A stretch of 64,000 bases of DNA from Desarmillaria ectypa. Lineage: Eukaryota; Basidiomycota; Agaricomycetes; Agaricales; Physalacriaceae. Position 1 is the first letter of the stretch. Each line of letters starts with the position of its first letter. The notes beneath the pieces are model-generated. The model had not been told where the DNA came from and did no database searches. It was given only the letters and a program-made list of their open reading frames with translations. Shown here piece after piece: positions 20,911 through 32,558 of this stretch. The stretch lies in the NCBI GenBank assembly GCA_030407005.1, contig JAUDYN010000004.1:434001-498000 (forward strand), read 5' to 3'. Position numbers and translations under genes: made by a program.

Positions 20911-23470
20911 ATGCGTCAATCCTTTTCATCACTGCTTATTGTGGTTTTATATGCTGTCGCAACTCATGCGACCATCAGCACTTCTGGTGACCTTGTCATT
21001 TCTAATGTCGACGTCTCTCCGGATGGTTACAATCGCACTGCCGCAGTGGCCGGAGGATCGGTAGTTGGAGAGCTGATTACCGCAACTACGGTTGACAACA
21101 TTCAACCTTACCTTCGTTCCTCTTCTAATACTTGCACTTCCAGGGAGACACACTTCAAATCAATGTGGTCAACAATTTGAATGATAGTAATATTCTTCAA
21201 AGCACTTCGATTGTATGTCTTCTGTAATCTTACGCCAACTTTTTCTGATGTGCACCTTATAGCATTGGCACGGTATCTTCCAGACGGACACAGCATGGGC
21301 AGACGGCGTCGCCTTTGTCAGTGAATGTCCTATTGCCAAGGGGAATTCGTTTCTGTACAGTTTTCCGACAACGGGCCAAGCTGGTACATTTTGGTATCAT
21401 TCTCATCTGTGTGAGTCCCTCTAATCCTATCAGAAAGCTACGAGCCTGACTTGGGACCAGCTACACAATATTGTGACGGTATTCGTGGCCCTCTCATCAT
21501 ATACGACGACAACGATCCTCATGCATCGCTGTACGATGTTGACGATGGTCAGTCAACCTGCAGTCATTCAACTGTGCGTGGTTAATTAACATTATGCGTG
21601 AAACATTCCAGCGTCTACTGTCCTTAGTCTGTTTGATTGGTATCACTCCTTCGCGAAGACGTTGACTCTTCCGTACGTTTCAGTTACTCCCCCTCGCTTT
21701 GACGTGGTATTCAGCAGTCCTCAGCACCCCTGATTCGAGCCTTTTCAATGGATTTGGAATGTAAGTGCGCCGCTTAAGCTGACCTTGTATATCTTTAACG
21801 AAAAACGGCTAGCTGGGACGAAGGTACATCTGGTGATCTTGCAGTGGTCACAGTAAATTATGGTACACGGTATGTTTTTGATCGCCACACTTTACCCTCC
21901 CTTTCTAACGCTTCCAATTAGGTATCGGTTCCGCTTGATCAACATGGCTTGTGATGCGAACTTCGTCTTCCAAATTGAGGGACATAACATGCGAGTCCAA
22001 CTCCTCCCGGAACATGGTTGTTACTGACTTTCCGGTTAGGACCATAATCGAAGTTGATGGTGTTAATCATGAAGCATACACTGTTGATGAGATCCAAATA
22101 TTCGCTGGTCCGTTGTCTTCCATTTATTACTATGACAGAGGCTAATTTTAATATCTGATGTAGCTCAGCGCTACTCGTTCGTTGTAAGCTTCGCTTCTAA
22201 ATCAATGAGACTATCCAAGACAACTTACCCTCTTTTCGTAGTTGGCGGCAGATCAGACTGTCGACAATTATTGTATGAACAGAATATCTTCTTCTTTGGC
22301 TCCTTATTGATTCCGCTTTCAAGGGGTACGATTCAACCCTAACGTAGGAACTCAAGGCTTTACAAATAACATCAACTCGGCTATTTTGCGTTACAACGGA
22401 GCCAACGAGACGAACCCCGAAGATGCCAATGTTACAAGCACGAACGCTCTCGACGAGGCCAATCTTGTGGTATGTACCTGTTCTTCAGCTGAATGAAAGA
22501 CTCACACTAACCCGAATAATAGCCGCTAGATCTTGGTGTGGTCAGTTTTCTGCGGGCTGAGCTCACTTGCAGTGTCATCTGACGCCATTTTTAGCCGGGT
22601 ACTGCTACCGCTGGTGGTGTCGACGATGCGATCAACCTAGCTGTAGCATTCGTATGTTGCTCAGCGATAGCTTTGGCGGGACAGTGCTCAATTTCATTCC
22701 GCAGGGATCCGATTTCACATTCACCGTCAACGGTGAAACATACACACCACCAACTGTGCCTGTGTTGCTACAGATCTTGAGTGGTGCTGAAGATGTATCA
22801 AGCCTTCTCCCTAATGGCTCGATCTATTACGTACCAAAGGACTCGAGCATTGAGCTCTCGATTCCTGCTGGTGCTCCTGGCGGACCAGTAAGTCTTAAGA
22901 AGTCATCGTGCAGAGAATCCAGGAAAACTGATGGTAAACCTAGCATCCCCTCCACCTTCACGGCGTAAGATCCAGATTCTTGAGCGGCACCTAGCAAATC
23001 TCTGATGGTTCATTTGTCAACAGCATAACTTTGATGTCGTCCGTGTTGCAGGAAGTGACACGTACAACTACGATAATCCTGTTCGTCGCGACGTTGTCAG
23101 CCTTGGTACATCAGGTGATAATGTTACTATCCGCTGGACGACTGACAACCCCGGACCATGGATCTTTCATTGGTATGTTGCTGAACCTGGGTGGTCTACT
23201 TTGTACTGATCCACCGTTTATAGTCACATTGACTGGCACTTGGAACTGTAAGTTCACATTCAATTTTGGAATGAATCATACTCATAAGGGCATTCAGTGG
23301 TTTCGCTATCGTCTTTGCAGAAGATACCGGTGACTGGAATTCAACTATTACCCCATCCAGTTTGTGGCTTTATTTGATAGAGTCGACACTTACTGACAAG
23401 CTTCGTTGCAATAGCTGCATGGGATGATCTCTGTCCCATCTACGACGCACTTGATTCGTCGGATTTATAA
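20911..23470 (+). CDS. Laccase (multicopper oxidase, AA1)
   Basis: Secreted phenol oxidase that reduces O2 to water. It has a signal peptide ([14 protein letters not shown]). All four copper-binding segments are present: HWHGIFQ, WYHSHLSTQYCDG, HPLHLHG/HNFDVVR (split by an intron) and [15 protein letters not shown]. The axial position ten residues after the Cys ligand is Phe, as in high-potential basidiomycete laccases. The gene has more than a dozen short exons and ends [13 protein letters not shown] with stop 23468-23470. Odd features are an intron with a GC donor (21991-22039), a 21-nt exon encoding HPLHLHG (about 22944-22964) and an 18-nt exon encoding PLDLGV (about 22523-22540). It is co-oriented with the P450 upstream and the AsaB-like gene downstream. 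Confidence 0.93.
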
Positions 23471-24146
23471 TTAATCCGCCCTGGGCTTTATCGAAGGATT
23501 ATCATTGTAACAGCGACATTAGCTATTATTCATTTCTTTTAACTCCACTTATTATGTTGCTGGACTTTCCTTTGTTCAACTCTGCCAACAGCGTAGATTA
23601 TTTATTAAATATTCTGTGATAGCATGAAGGCATTAACTCATGTTTTCATCATTATAAAGGCTGCATATCTATTTCTGAAAGCCTGACGATCGTTTCCGAA
23701 AGCTAACAATTAAACGAATTTCGCCAAGGCAACTTGCACCGCCACTATCCATGGGTTTGATCCTTAACTAGCTTCCTCTTAGTAATCCTCGCTCTGTAAT
23801 ATTGCATAGAAAAGTTCCGACGGATTCTTTTGGGTATACCTACAGCGGTCAGCAATTACTCAGTGTCGTTGAACGACCTTCGGCGACAATTCCCCGGATG
23901 GCCTTAGTAATTGTATCCGAACGTCCCGGTTAATCCCTCTACACCACGTCTTAGAAATCGTAGATAAATGGAGCTGATCTTTTACTTTCCACGGCTCTTC
24001 GACTTCTCCGTTTGTCAATGTCATCTTGCGGCGAGACCGTTCAGGTGATTACTGCACCGCGCAGCACGCAACCTTTCCGTGAAATTGCGTACTTATGTGG
24101 GGGCGCCCTTTGTCAGCCTGCCCAGTAGTAATACGCATGCCGGAGC
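23471..24146. other. Intergenic region, laccase / AsaB-like gene
   Basis: No gene seen. It contains the laccase 3' flank (AT-rich to about 23660) and the promoter of the downstream gene. Confidence 0.55.
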
Positions 24147-24154
24147 GTATATAA
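24147..24154 (+). promoter_or_regulatory. TATA box of the AsaB-like gene
   Basis: GTATATAA, about 44 bp upstream of the ATG at 24198. The decayed paralogue also keeps a TATATA stretch (about 2245-2255) upstream of its start. Confidence 0.55.
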
Positions 24155-24197
24155 TTGCTGCTCCTTTGTGTAACGGTATTCAATATAGCCCATCATC

Positions 24198-25126
24198 ATG
24201 TCTTCTGGTGTAACCGCCGACCTCTTTTTCATGCGACCGCCTCCTAACGGCGAACGAGCATACACCGCCATCAATGCTCAGTCTCCCGGAACGCGTGACA
24301 GGAATTATTCTCTCGAGAAAAAGGCCATACACATCGAGAACTATAGGGAAAAGCAGGATCCGATAACTCTTGACACCGCTGGATTCCAACTCGTCCCCGA
24401 TCGACCTACTCAGTTTATCAAGGACGGAGAGGTGCAGGTCGAAGGTTACTATGAAGAGAGCATTGCAACTATCAAAGAGTTGACGGGAGCGAGCAGAGTT
24501 GTTCTATTCGACCATAGTAGGTCTATGTCACCATTTACGACATGTCGTTAACCAAGATCATCAGCAATACGCCGTCGCCGTCTAGAAGAAACTGAAGATA
24601 CCCCGGAGAAGCGACAGCCAGTCGCCAGTACTCATGTCGACCAAACCCCCAAGTCAGCTGTTGCTCGTGTACATCGTCACCTTCCACCAGAGGACGTCCC
24701 AAAACTGCTGTCCAAGCGGTTCCAGATCATCAATCTTTGGCGACCAATTCAGAATCCAGCTGTCGATTGGCCTTTAGCGCTGTGCCATTTCGCCAGCGTT
24801 GATCCAGAGAAAGATGTCGAGCCAGTGGCTTTGAAATATCCTCACATGGAGGGGGAAACCTATGGTATCAAATACAATGAGCGTCAGAAGTGGGGGTATT
24901 TCAAGGACGTTCGACCGGACGAGTTTGTTCTCATCAAATGGTTCGTTCCCTGCTCTACACGCCAAAAGAAGTCTTACTAATATCCTTGAACCCTAGTTTT
25001 GATTCTGTTCGAGACGGAAGCGTAGCTCTCTTCACACCTCATACAGGCTTTGCGGACCCGACGACGCCCGAAGGGGCGCCGCTCAGACAATCAATTGAGC
25101 TCAGAGCTTTGGTATTCTATGACTGA
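24198..25126 (+). CDS. AsaB/GA4-desaturase-like oxidoreductase
   Basis: Three exons (24198-24516, 24565-24940, 24997-25126) total 825 nt and encode 274 residues. Family features are YREKQDPITLDTAGFQLV, the YYEES then TGASRVVLFDHTIR segment, the HVDQTP segment, RVHRHLPPEDV, NLWRPI..PA.DWPLALC, YNERQKWGYF, DEFVLIKCFDS and the C-terminal FADPTTPEGAPLRQSIELRA. These are typical of fungal hydroxylase/desaturase AsaB-like proteins (the group that includes GA4 desaturase and CmcJ homologues), often found in secondary-metabolite clusters. The gene appears intact, and its only local paralogue is dead (1274-2207). The reaction and substrate cannot be told from sequence. Confidence 0.9.
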
Positions 25127-26130
25127 GTTTCAAACATAGTTGCCCTTGTATCACCATTATGTTCGTCTTGTGGTCCCAAGCCTTCGTTGGCCAACTAGAA
25201 TATAGCTGTTCTTAATAACAAAAGCATGGTTTTAAATTCCAGCATCGTATCTGTTAGGTAAGGTACAGCTCCAGGAGAGCGCCTTGAAGGCGCTCAAAAA
25301 GTTGCAGTCTTGTCGACGGCAAGCGTGGTCATCTTAGACGTGAGAAGTCATTGGCGTTGGTAAAACGTCCTTGCATGTCGGCAGAGAAGGACCCATCTTC
25401 GTTCCAGTTCAGCGATAATTCGCGAATGTCGAACAACAGAAGTGAGAAGCAGACATGACAATGTTCCACTGGGAAAAACCATATTTCCTAGATAGCTGGC
25501 GCCGTGGCTACCAGCGGTACCGTCGGAAGGCAATTTGAAGCTGCTTGAAACTATGGAGAAGGATGATTTTGGAAAATGATCAGATGGCCTATAGCCGACT
25601 ATGCATCGTACTGGCAGGGTCAGGCAGTAGTCGGGCTATATTCCCGCAGACTTCGTCGGAACAACTGTCGGCGAAAGACAAATGGACCCTCCCGATTATA
25701 CCCGTGCCGCCGTTCCAACTTGCTGGGCTATTATATTCGACCAGACGGTAGCAGTTCAACGCGAGGGATTGGGAAATCAAAGTTCACCTATCGTAGCTTA
25801 AAGGAACATCAGAGCAAGACCTTGGAAAAGCGAGAGCGAGTTGATGTAGCGAAACGCCACAGATGCGTGATACGGGTTGAACTCAATCGGATACCGAAAT
25901 CTTCCCAGTGGCGGGCACCACTAAGGTTGGAGCATCCGAGTCGCACATGTACCGAGTTCCGTAACATGGGGTAAATTTAGGGCGCAGGTTAAAATGTGTC
26001 GCTGAAGCTACAAGTAAGAATATACTAGAGAAATTCACATTCGCCAGAACAAGGAATGGAAACTACATTTGGTGCTATCGTCCTCATAGTCGACGAAGTC
26101 TGATTAATTATATAGTAAAAAGTAAGCTCT
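25127..26130. other. No gene recognised
   Basis: An ORF of 132 codons (25576-25974, plus) and several shorter ones exist, but none has motifs, convincing splice sites or low-complexity coding character. I see nothing assignable. Confidence 0.5.
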
Positions 26131-27815
26131 TTACCTCAAAATCTTGCGTTGTCCGTTACGAGAGAGTGACGACAAATTTCTGGTCTTTGGTGACTGACCG
26201 ACTATAGATATATGGCTCCATGTGATTAAAGAGTCGCGGCTAATCGTATCCTTGTCTGTGAATTTCCGCCAAAGGCTTCCAGGGCTGAGGTAAGCCTGGG
26301 GTTGACGCGAAAGTAGAACGGAGAAGTGCACGTATTAGTGGTGGAGAAGAAAACATGTGTTTTACATGTTGCTCTTGTTGATAGTTTTCCACTAATTTGT
26401 AATACAGGCGGGCCAACCAAGCATGTTGTAGTTGGGATTGTATCCACGTACAATGCTTATAAGACCCTCGTGAGGAGTTTGCCCATTGACTCTGTATATT
26501 TATACTAAACTAGACCTATTCTAGTAATTTCTATCCAATCAATTTCTTACTCAGCATGCCGGAATGCTCTCCCATATTCCGACAATGAGTCAATGGTAGT
26601 TGTCACTGGCAAAAAAAAAAAGATGTCTCAGCTGTCAGAGCTCATAGGCGTTCACTTACCAAGGTCCAAACGCCGTCGAATATAAGGATGGTCCTCTCCA
26701 AACACATCCATGATGGTCTGTTTGGCAAACACTCGTCCTATAGCGAGGCGGAGCGATTCATACGTTATCCGACATTACTGAGAGCTTGAATTGACTTGAG
26801 ATCGTTCGTGTTTTCCAGCTCATGTATATTCTCGATCCCAGTCCGGAAAGGAAGAAAAATTCGGGTCGCAGACCGGTTTCGTCACTCCACCTTTAAGGAG
26901 AGGAGGGATGGATTTAATTGTTGATGATGGGTCCAGATATAAACATCATTCTTAATTTGGAAATTTTAAACCGAGGTTTCAAACAAATATGTATATCAGT
27001 AAGAAATGTTAATAACTTGTCAGAAATGAGATATTAGCCATGTTTATAACCCACATGCATGTAGTATCCATCCTGATGGCTTCAACAACCTTGCATAATG
27101 CTGGAAAGGTATTGTAAAGCCCAATCCAAGCTTGCACAGTATCGGTCATGTCGCTGCATTGGTCAAGACAGCCAAATATATATACTGTAGGCATGTCTGT
27201 TGTTTTCCCGAGGATTATTTCCAAAACTGACCAAACTTGCCAGAAATCCATCTCCTGGACCACAGAAACTCAGCAAATACTGTGTCCAGTCATTACAGGT
27301 GTTCTAGAGATGTGCAGTGCTAATTTCTGCCTTTGAATGCAGCGACAACGTCATAAATATTTAAAATTGTTAACATACCCTATCGGACCCCTCGTGTTAG
27401 AAACCGGTTTGAAACATGTTATAAACACCATGTTTAGAATTCCAACATTTCTTACGGAACCCTAATGCGGGATCAATGCCATTAAATAGTGTGACAAACT
27501 TTCTGGTGAGCGGATCGATGTAAGCAACAGTCCACGAAATCAAAGACAGATGTTGCAACGGGCCATGATACGGCCTATGTAACCAAAATGACCAGTCTCC
27601 AAATATGACACGAAGCGCGTAGTCATCCCCCTACATCTTAGAACGGAACATTATGCTTCTTAAATACGACAGGAGTTTTGGAAGACGCGAAATCCTCAAT
27701 TTTGTTGACATTGGTGGTCAACGAAACAAGGTGTTGCCGTTCGTCGCTAGATGCTATCAGACGATTCACCTCCCATGATAGTGGTGTCGGAAAAGAGCAA
27801 CTATCAGTCGACGGT
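26131..27815 (-). pseudogene. F-box-like family, copy B (internal deletion)
   Basis: Reading on the minus strand, from about 27780 the DNA matches the 38-kb copy (ATCATGGGAG..., then GAATCGTCTGATAG and ACCTTGTTTCGTTGACCACCA). The segment DPLTRKFVTLFNGIDPA (about 27500) matches DPFSKKFVVLFSAIDPV of the 45-kb copy. From about 26790 it matches the 3' part of copy C, including the conserved intron (about 26590-26648) and the block LTSALEAFGGN (about 26290). The F-box-encoding part is missing: the conserved upstream repeat (27815-28152) joins almost directly to the middle of the gene. Frames are broken throughout. Confidence 0.6.
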
Positions 27816-28152
27816 CGTTACAGCTTGCTCAGAAGACTATATACGTAAACTAGCAGAACTATATTCTATGTATCCCAAAGAACAGGCTTGTACAAGCAGT
27901 GAGTTGAGTCACCAGCCAAAGCCGACATCTATAACAGGGAGAAAAGCGCGGATAGGTATGAAGCAAAGGGGGTTCGGTACGTGTGAGTTAGGATCAGGGT
28001 GTCAAGGGAGCGTAAAAGTACATTTTGTCTGCGAGTTGAAATGCAGAATGTAGGGATACAATCGTTGCCGAAGCCAAAGCCAAAATCATGACAAAATGAG
28101 CGAGCGAGTGAGTGCAATAACAAAGTAGAGTATCAATTAATAGATGAAGGCG
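27815..28152 (-). repeat. Inverted repeat copy next to NEP1
   Basis: On the minus strand this segment starts CGCCTTCATCTATT two bases after the NEP1 stop codon. It matches 37077-37392 (plus) with blocks such as CATGATTTTGGCTT, TGTATCCCTACATTCTGCA, CAACTCGCAGACAAAATGTA and TTTGGGATACATAGAAT. I estimate about 80% identity by eye. It leads into F-box-like family copies at both sites. Confidence 0.8.
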
Positions 28153-28153
28153 A

Positions 28154-29438
28154 TCAGACAATGTCCCAGAGTTCTTCGAGTGCGCAGCAGAACTAGAGAC
28201 AAAGGAAGTCAGTGACAATGCAAGTAAACAAGATAGAGGTTTTCTAGACCTTGCCGCAAGCAACACTAGCACTCAATGGGTATTCGCTGATACTAATTTT
28301 TTCGTCAACGTAAGCATCCGCAAAGTCATCTCTTCCACGGGCCATAGCGCCCACGAAAACGGCAATGTTGTGAGTCTGAGGTAGCGTGGGTAGGTATTGT
28401 GAAAGGCGCTGCGTTTTGGCATCGCCGGACAGTGTTAGTTTAATGGTGTTAGGTGGGAAGTGATCAACGACAGGGTTTTTGATGACCTTTAACAGCTTCT
28501 CTGGACCATTGACGCCACGAATAAATAGTTTGTGAAGGAGTTGGACTGAATGGAACTCATGTCAGCAGATATAAGAAAAACAAATGTGGGGGACTTACCC
28601 ATCAACCCACTGAATCGCTTGAACGTCCTTGGTATCCTGACATGCGGATTGACTTCGATAAGCACGCCTTTCGCAGTATGGATATACACTTGAAGAAGTC
28701 CAGCTTTGTTCAAAGGCGAGTCCAGGAGAGTCAATAGGCACTTTAAATTTTTTAAAATCAACCATCAGAGACAACAAATGATAGAAAAAAAAGACACACC
28801 TGGTGAGTAATATCAGGCCTAGCATCCGCAATATCCCTTCCCGTCTTGGCGAGAATACCCTGGTGGTCGTCGCAGTTGAGCAAGGTATACTTGACATCGC
28901 CCTCGCCTCCCTTGCCATGTCTGCCGCCTTTTGCACTCCCGCTTGAGATACGATAAGCCTCCAAGCAGGCCTGCTCCAACACAACGAAAAGACGCCGTTG
29001 CGACGCTGCTGCTACACCCTTGGGCACATGCGCCTGTACAGGGAGCATCAGCGGGTTGGGGTTGGGCACGAAGGGCTCTGCCTTGAGCGGTGTCGGCGCA
29101 GCGATCCTTTTCGTCTTTGACGCAGGAAGCGGCCGAGTTGGCCTATCCGTCATCGTCGTCGCCCTTTTCAGGATGGTGATTCCGCCAGCGCTACTGTCGC
29201 TCCCATCCTTGCTCATATCCTCGTCGATCTGCATATCGTGCGGCTCTTCTTCTGGTTCAGATTCTGAGCTACGAACAGGGCTTTTCTGGCGTCGACGTTG
29301 CAATGGGCGTTCAACGGGGCTAGATTTAGGTCGTGGTGGTGGATCAAGTTCATCGGGATTGACCAAGTGGGACAGATCACGGTGACCAGCTCCGGAATGG
29401 CGGCGGCGACGGGCTGGTACAACTTGGTTCAAGGTCAT
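28154..29438 (-). CDS. EMG1: 18S rRNA pseudouridine methyltransferase (Nep1)
   Basis: An essential SPOUT methyltransferase that N1-methylates a hypermodified pseudouridine of 18S rRNA and is needed for small-subunit assembly in the nucleolus. Four exons (28800-29438, 28599-28740, 28250-28545, 28154-28192) total 1116 nt and encode 371 residues. The conserved core reads [108 protein letters not shown] and ALEELWDIV. The N-terminal 130 residues are a charged, Ser/Pro-rich extension not found in yeast. I chose ATG 29438 because upstream codons in frame lack an ATG. Confidence 0.94.
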
Positions 29439-29499
29439 GGTGGGCACTGGAAACGACGACGACGACGACAGCGACGACGGGCAAGGGAATATAAACAAG

Positions 29500-30194
29500 C
29501 GGACACAGAATGGAAGAGACAGGTATATAGACGTAAAATGCAGTCTTTACTATTGATATACTCACGCCGGAATTTTTTACACCCAAAAGGGGCATCGTGA
29601 TCACGTCAACGGCGCCACGAAACGAGTCAAAGCGGAAGTCGTAGTTACACATCTCTCCGTCAGTAAGGTATTCTGTCTGCATGATGCAGTGTTGGTTTTG
29701 GATGCTATTTGTGCGGAAGTGATGGAAGAAATACTTTGGCACACCAAATGTTTCGACTCTTCAAGTCTTGAGTTCAATCCAGATCACGTGTGTCCTGGTC
29801 CGATGAAGAATTTATTCTACTGCCACACAACCTCCACACAAGGATCTGAGGGCCAATGGAAACAAAGAGAGCCATTTGGATAGCGATGACTACTTGAGCG
29901 GTCTGTCGAAAAGAATGACCACACACAACTCAACCTAAGCAGAGTAGAACCACCTGCGAGGATGCTCCGTGCTTTGTCAATAGTGATGTATGATTGTATA
30001 GGACAGGATGCGATGTTGTATCGAAAGTCAAGGCCCCACTTGTGTGTGGATGTCGTGACAAAGAGGCCCTGTAGAAAATTATCGACAAAGGAACATGGTA
30101 CAAATCCACAGAAACGGCCGAGAACAGGGATGCTCGATATGCGTAGGATAAAGATCACGGTTCCTCCAGGAACTGTATCGTCCTCGTCCGCCAT
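29500..30194 (-). CDS. Unrecognised small gene, structure unresolved
   Basis: A plausible start at 30194 gives [17 protein letters not shown] intron can then join [19 protein letters not shown] and [13 protein letters not shown]. Further downstream a third open segment contains [18 protein letters not shown] (about 29640-29690). I could not join all exons in one frame and recognise no domain. It may be a real housekeeping gene between NEP1 and the next locus, or two fragments. Confidence 0.35.
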
Positions 30195-30689
30195 GACTAT
30201 GAATGCTTGAAATGACGTTGTAAGGACATCCTGAGTGTAAGAAGAGTGTGGGCCAACGGGCGAGCTGTTGTGCCCTTCGACACACACCACCGCACCGGAG
30301 ACACATCATAAATGAAGCCTGAATTGAAAAAGGGTGTTGGCTGTGGGTGGTGTCGGGAGCTAACGAGACCGACTGTTGAATGCACCCTGATGATTATCTT
30401 TCTTGCACTGAGGCTAAGCCCGTGCTCTCCGCCTTTTTGCGGCTGGAGGAGGCTCTTGAGGATTCTCTGTTGACTATTTCCGTTTCCGTTGGGACAGCGA
30501 ATCAGACTGTGGCGAATACTGACGCCTTCTGTGACTCAGGCTCAAGAAGCTGAGTGAGAACTCCTGCGAATTGTTGGTACGGATGCCGGAGAATCGCAGG
30601 CTTTCTGCCGGGTAGTGGTAGTATGGTCCTGAGAAATGGTTGCCGAACTAGTGGTGCGTGTTCTTAACTATCCCTTGGTCGCCTTGACA

Positions 30690-31412
30690 GCATGCTGATG
30701 GAAGCGCAAACTTGAGCTGCAGGAGCAGAACGTGAGAATCAAAGAGAGAATTAAGGAGTATAACGGAATGAATGAGCACTGAGTGAAATCTGTAATTTCT
30801 TGGGTTTGGCGAGGAGATATAACACGGTCTCCAGCAGTTTTAGCATGTAGAGTGTAAAAAATACTGACAAAGAGAATCATGCGAGGAGAAGCTGGGAGTA
30901 ACTGTTCCGATTTGAGAAAGAAAGAGACTCGGGGTTTGATGTCTCTGGGGTGGTGGACGGCGTAGCGTTTGAAAGTGTCGTACTTGGTGCGCGCGTACTG
31001 ATCAATGGTGATCCTTTTCCGATGTTTGCCGAAGTACCGTTAGAAAGACATAGCCATGCATTTCATCCAGGTGATCCAAACGACTAGAAAGGTGAGTATA
31101 TGCGCCGGAATAACGCGATTAGATGAGGAACCGGTGAATCGCATACTTACAACTTCATGCAAACTTCCCTCTTCCATGGCCTTGCCGTACCATGATGCCC
31201 GCGCGCATGGCACAGTTGTAGTTGTGGTTGGTAATGGACCTAACTTGGGTATACAAGACAACGTCGACGACGAATTACTGGTATAACTCGTTGACGATCA
31301 ATGAGCCTGGGCTGATGAGAACGTTCAGATGACCCGATGTGGGCCTGGCTGATGCTTGCAGACGGTGATTTAGGATTTGTAAGATTGGCCGTAAGCCGAC
31401 GCTTGCGGACAT
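30690..31412 (-). CDS. Unrecognised gene, structure unresolved
   Basis: From ATG 31412 the first exon reads MSASVGLRPILQILNHRL and continues to SLIVNELYQ. A second segment after a short intron gives SITNHNYNCAMRAGIMV. Later segments include LDHLDEMHGYVFL and a Ser/Thr/Pro-rich or Arg/Lys-rich stretch depending on frame. I could not settle the exon structure and recognise no family. A coding gene is likely here, but its product is unknown. Confidence 0.35.
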
Positions 31413-31795
31413 GGTGGAGGAAGGGAAGGGAGGGAGGGAGAAGGGCGTGATTTGATGTGTTTATATAGGGCGGGGGTGCCAATGACGTATCCCGCATCAT
31501 CGTTGTACATCAATGTGATGCTGGCGAAAGACGCGGTGGTGGTAAGAGGAAGGGCGGCGACGTGATGACTAAGGCCTTCATCGGCGTCTTTCAACATCCT
31601 GTACGGAAGGCTTCGAGTGTAATTGTCCTTGCTCGTGGTGGCGTTCTGAGAAATCGATGACAGACATGACCATGAACGCATGTCATTATATATGTTACAC
31701 GTAGGCGGTAGTACAGAGGTCGAATATACAAACAGCAGTATGTTTTACACTGCGCACACATTTAGCTTATTCAGTTGTGAAGAACAAGGTGGGTA

Positions 31796-32349
31796 CTAAC
31801 TTTCTTGATAATCTGCGGCCAAAAGCCTGAAAAAATGTGATAAGTGAATGATATGAAGTGGCAGCACGAAAGACCTACAACTCCAATACAATCTCTGGAG
31901 GAATTCGTTCAAGAAACTCATTTACAGGTACCTCCTCCTTAGGACCAACCTTTTCATAGTGCGCTTTGAAACACATGTACTCCAAGAGTTTTTGGACAAT
32001 GAGTCCACTGAGAAGGGGATATGTGAATGTGAATGTTGATAAGACAGTTCGACGCGCGTACCGGTACTCTCTCGCTACGTAGGTTTTGGATTCCGCTTCA
32101 GAGAAACCACCTATAGAGCATCTAGAACTGCGAAAATGGCAATTGAATAATGGTGGCGTACTTTCGGTGTCGAGAGAATTTTTGATCGTTCCGCTGATAT
32201 TGGCGACGCGTCGCCGAACTAAAAAAGAAAACCCATCGTTGCTTTCAATTCGTACCCAGTCCTCGTCCTTGGATTCCTCCTATCACCAGGGTAAGACAGA
32301 GTGCAAGGACTAACAAAAGAATACGTGCGCGCATTTCTACATCGGCCAT
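31796..32349 (-). CDS. ELC1: Elongin C
   Basis: A Skp1-fold adaptor of elongin-type cullin ubiquitin ligases. Five exons (32341-32349, 32162-32279, 32062-32110, 31879-32007, 31796-31826) total 336 nt and encode 111 residues, matching the family length. The order is WVRIESNDGFSFLVRRRVA, ISGTIKNSLDT, SGFSEAESKTYVAREYRG, LIVQKLLEYMCFKAHYE, EVPVNEFLERIPPEIVLELL and AADYQES. It mirrors the elongin C scheme (strand-rich N half, then the PEIALELLMAANFL-like end). The first coding exon is only nine bases (ATGGCCGAT), inferred from phase. The gene is divergent from the PPR gene (210 bp between starts). Confidence 0.9.
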
Positions 32350-32558
32350 GGTTGTTGATTGGTTGAAAGTGCGGCTGATACCGGGCCGGTCACTCCATCG
32401 TCATCGGCCGGTATTTCCGAATTTCCCCACGTTTTGCTCCTGATCTTACCGAGTTTTTTTGCCGTGTACGCGCGGGACGACGGCTGAATAATTCCCATCT
32501 ATCGTCCACCAGGATTACTTATTCTGCTGCCTCGACGCAGCCTAGGTAGTCTGCGGCC

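Noticed and set aside
22640..22700. Apparent frameshift in the laccase after NLAVAF
   Set aside because: It is explained by a 53-nt GT-AG intron ending CCGCAG, after which [11 protein letters not shown] continues in frame.
25576..25974. 132-codon plus-strand ORF
   Set aside because: It has an Arg/Ser-rich composition without domain, signal or partner exons, and looks like chance.
29439..29498. Upstream extension of NEP1 with a signal-like segment
   Set aside because: It begins at a non-ATG codon and encodes a Ser/Pro stretch derived from a GAC/GTC simple repeat (about 29451-29478). The protein is nucleolar, so a signal peptide makes no sense.
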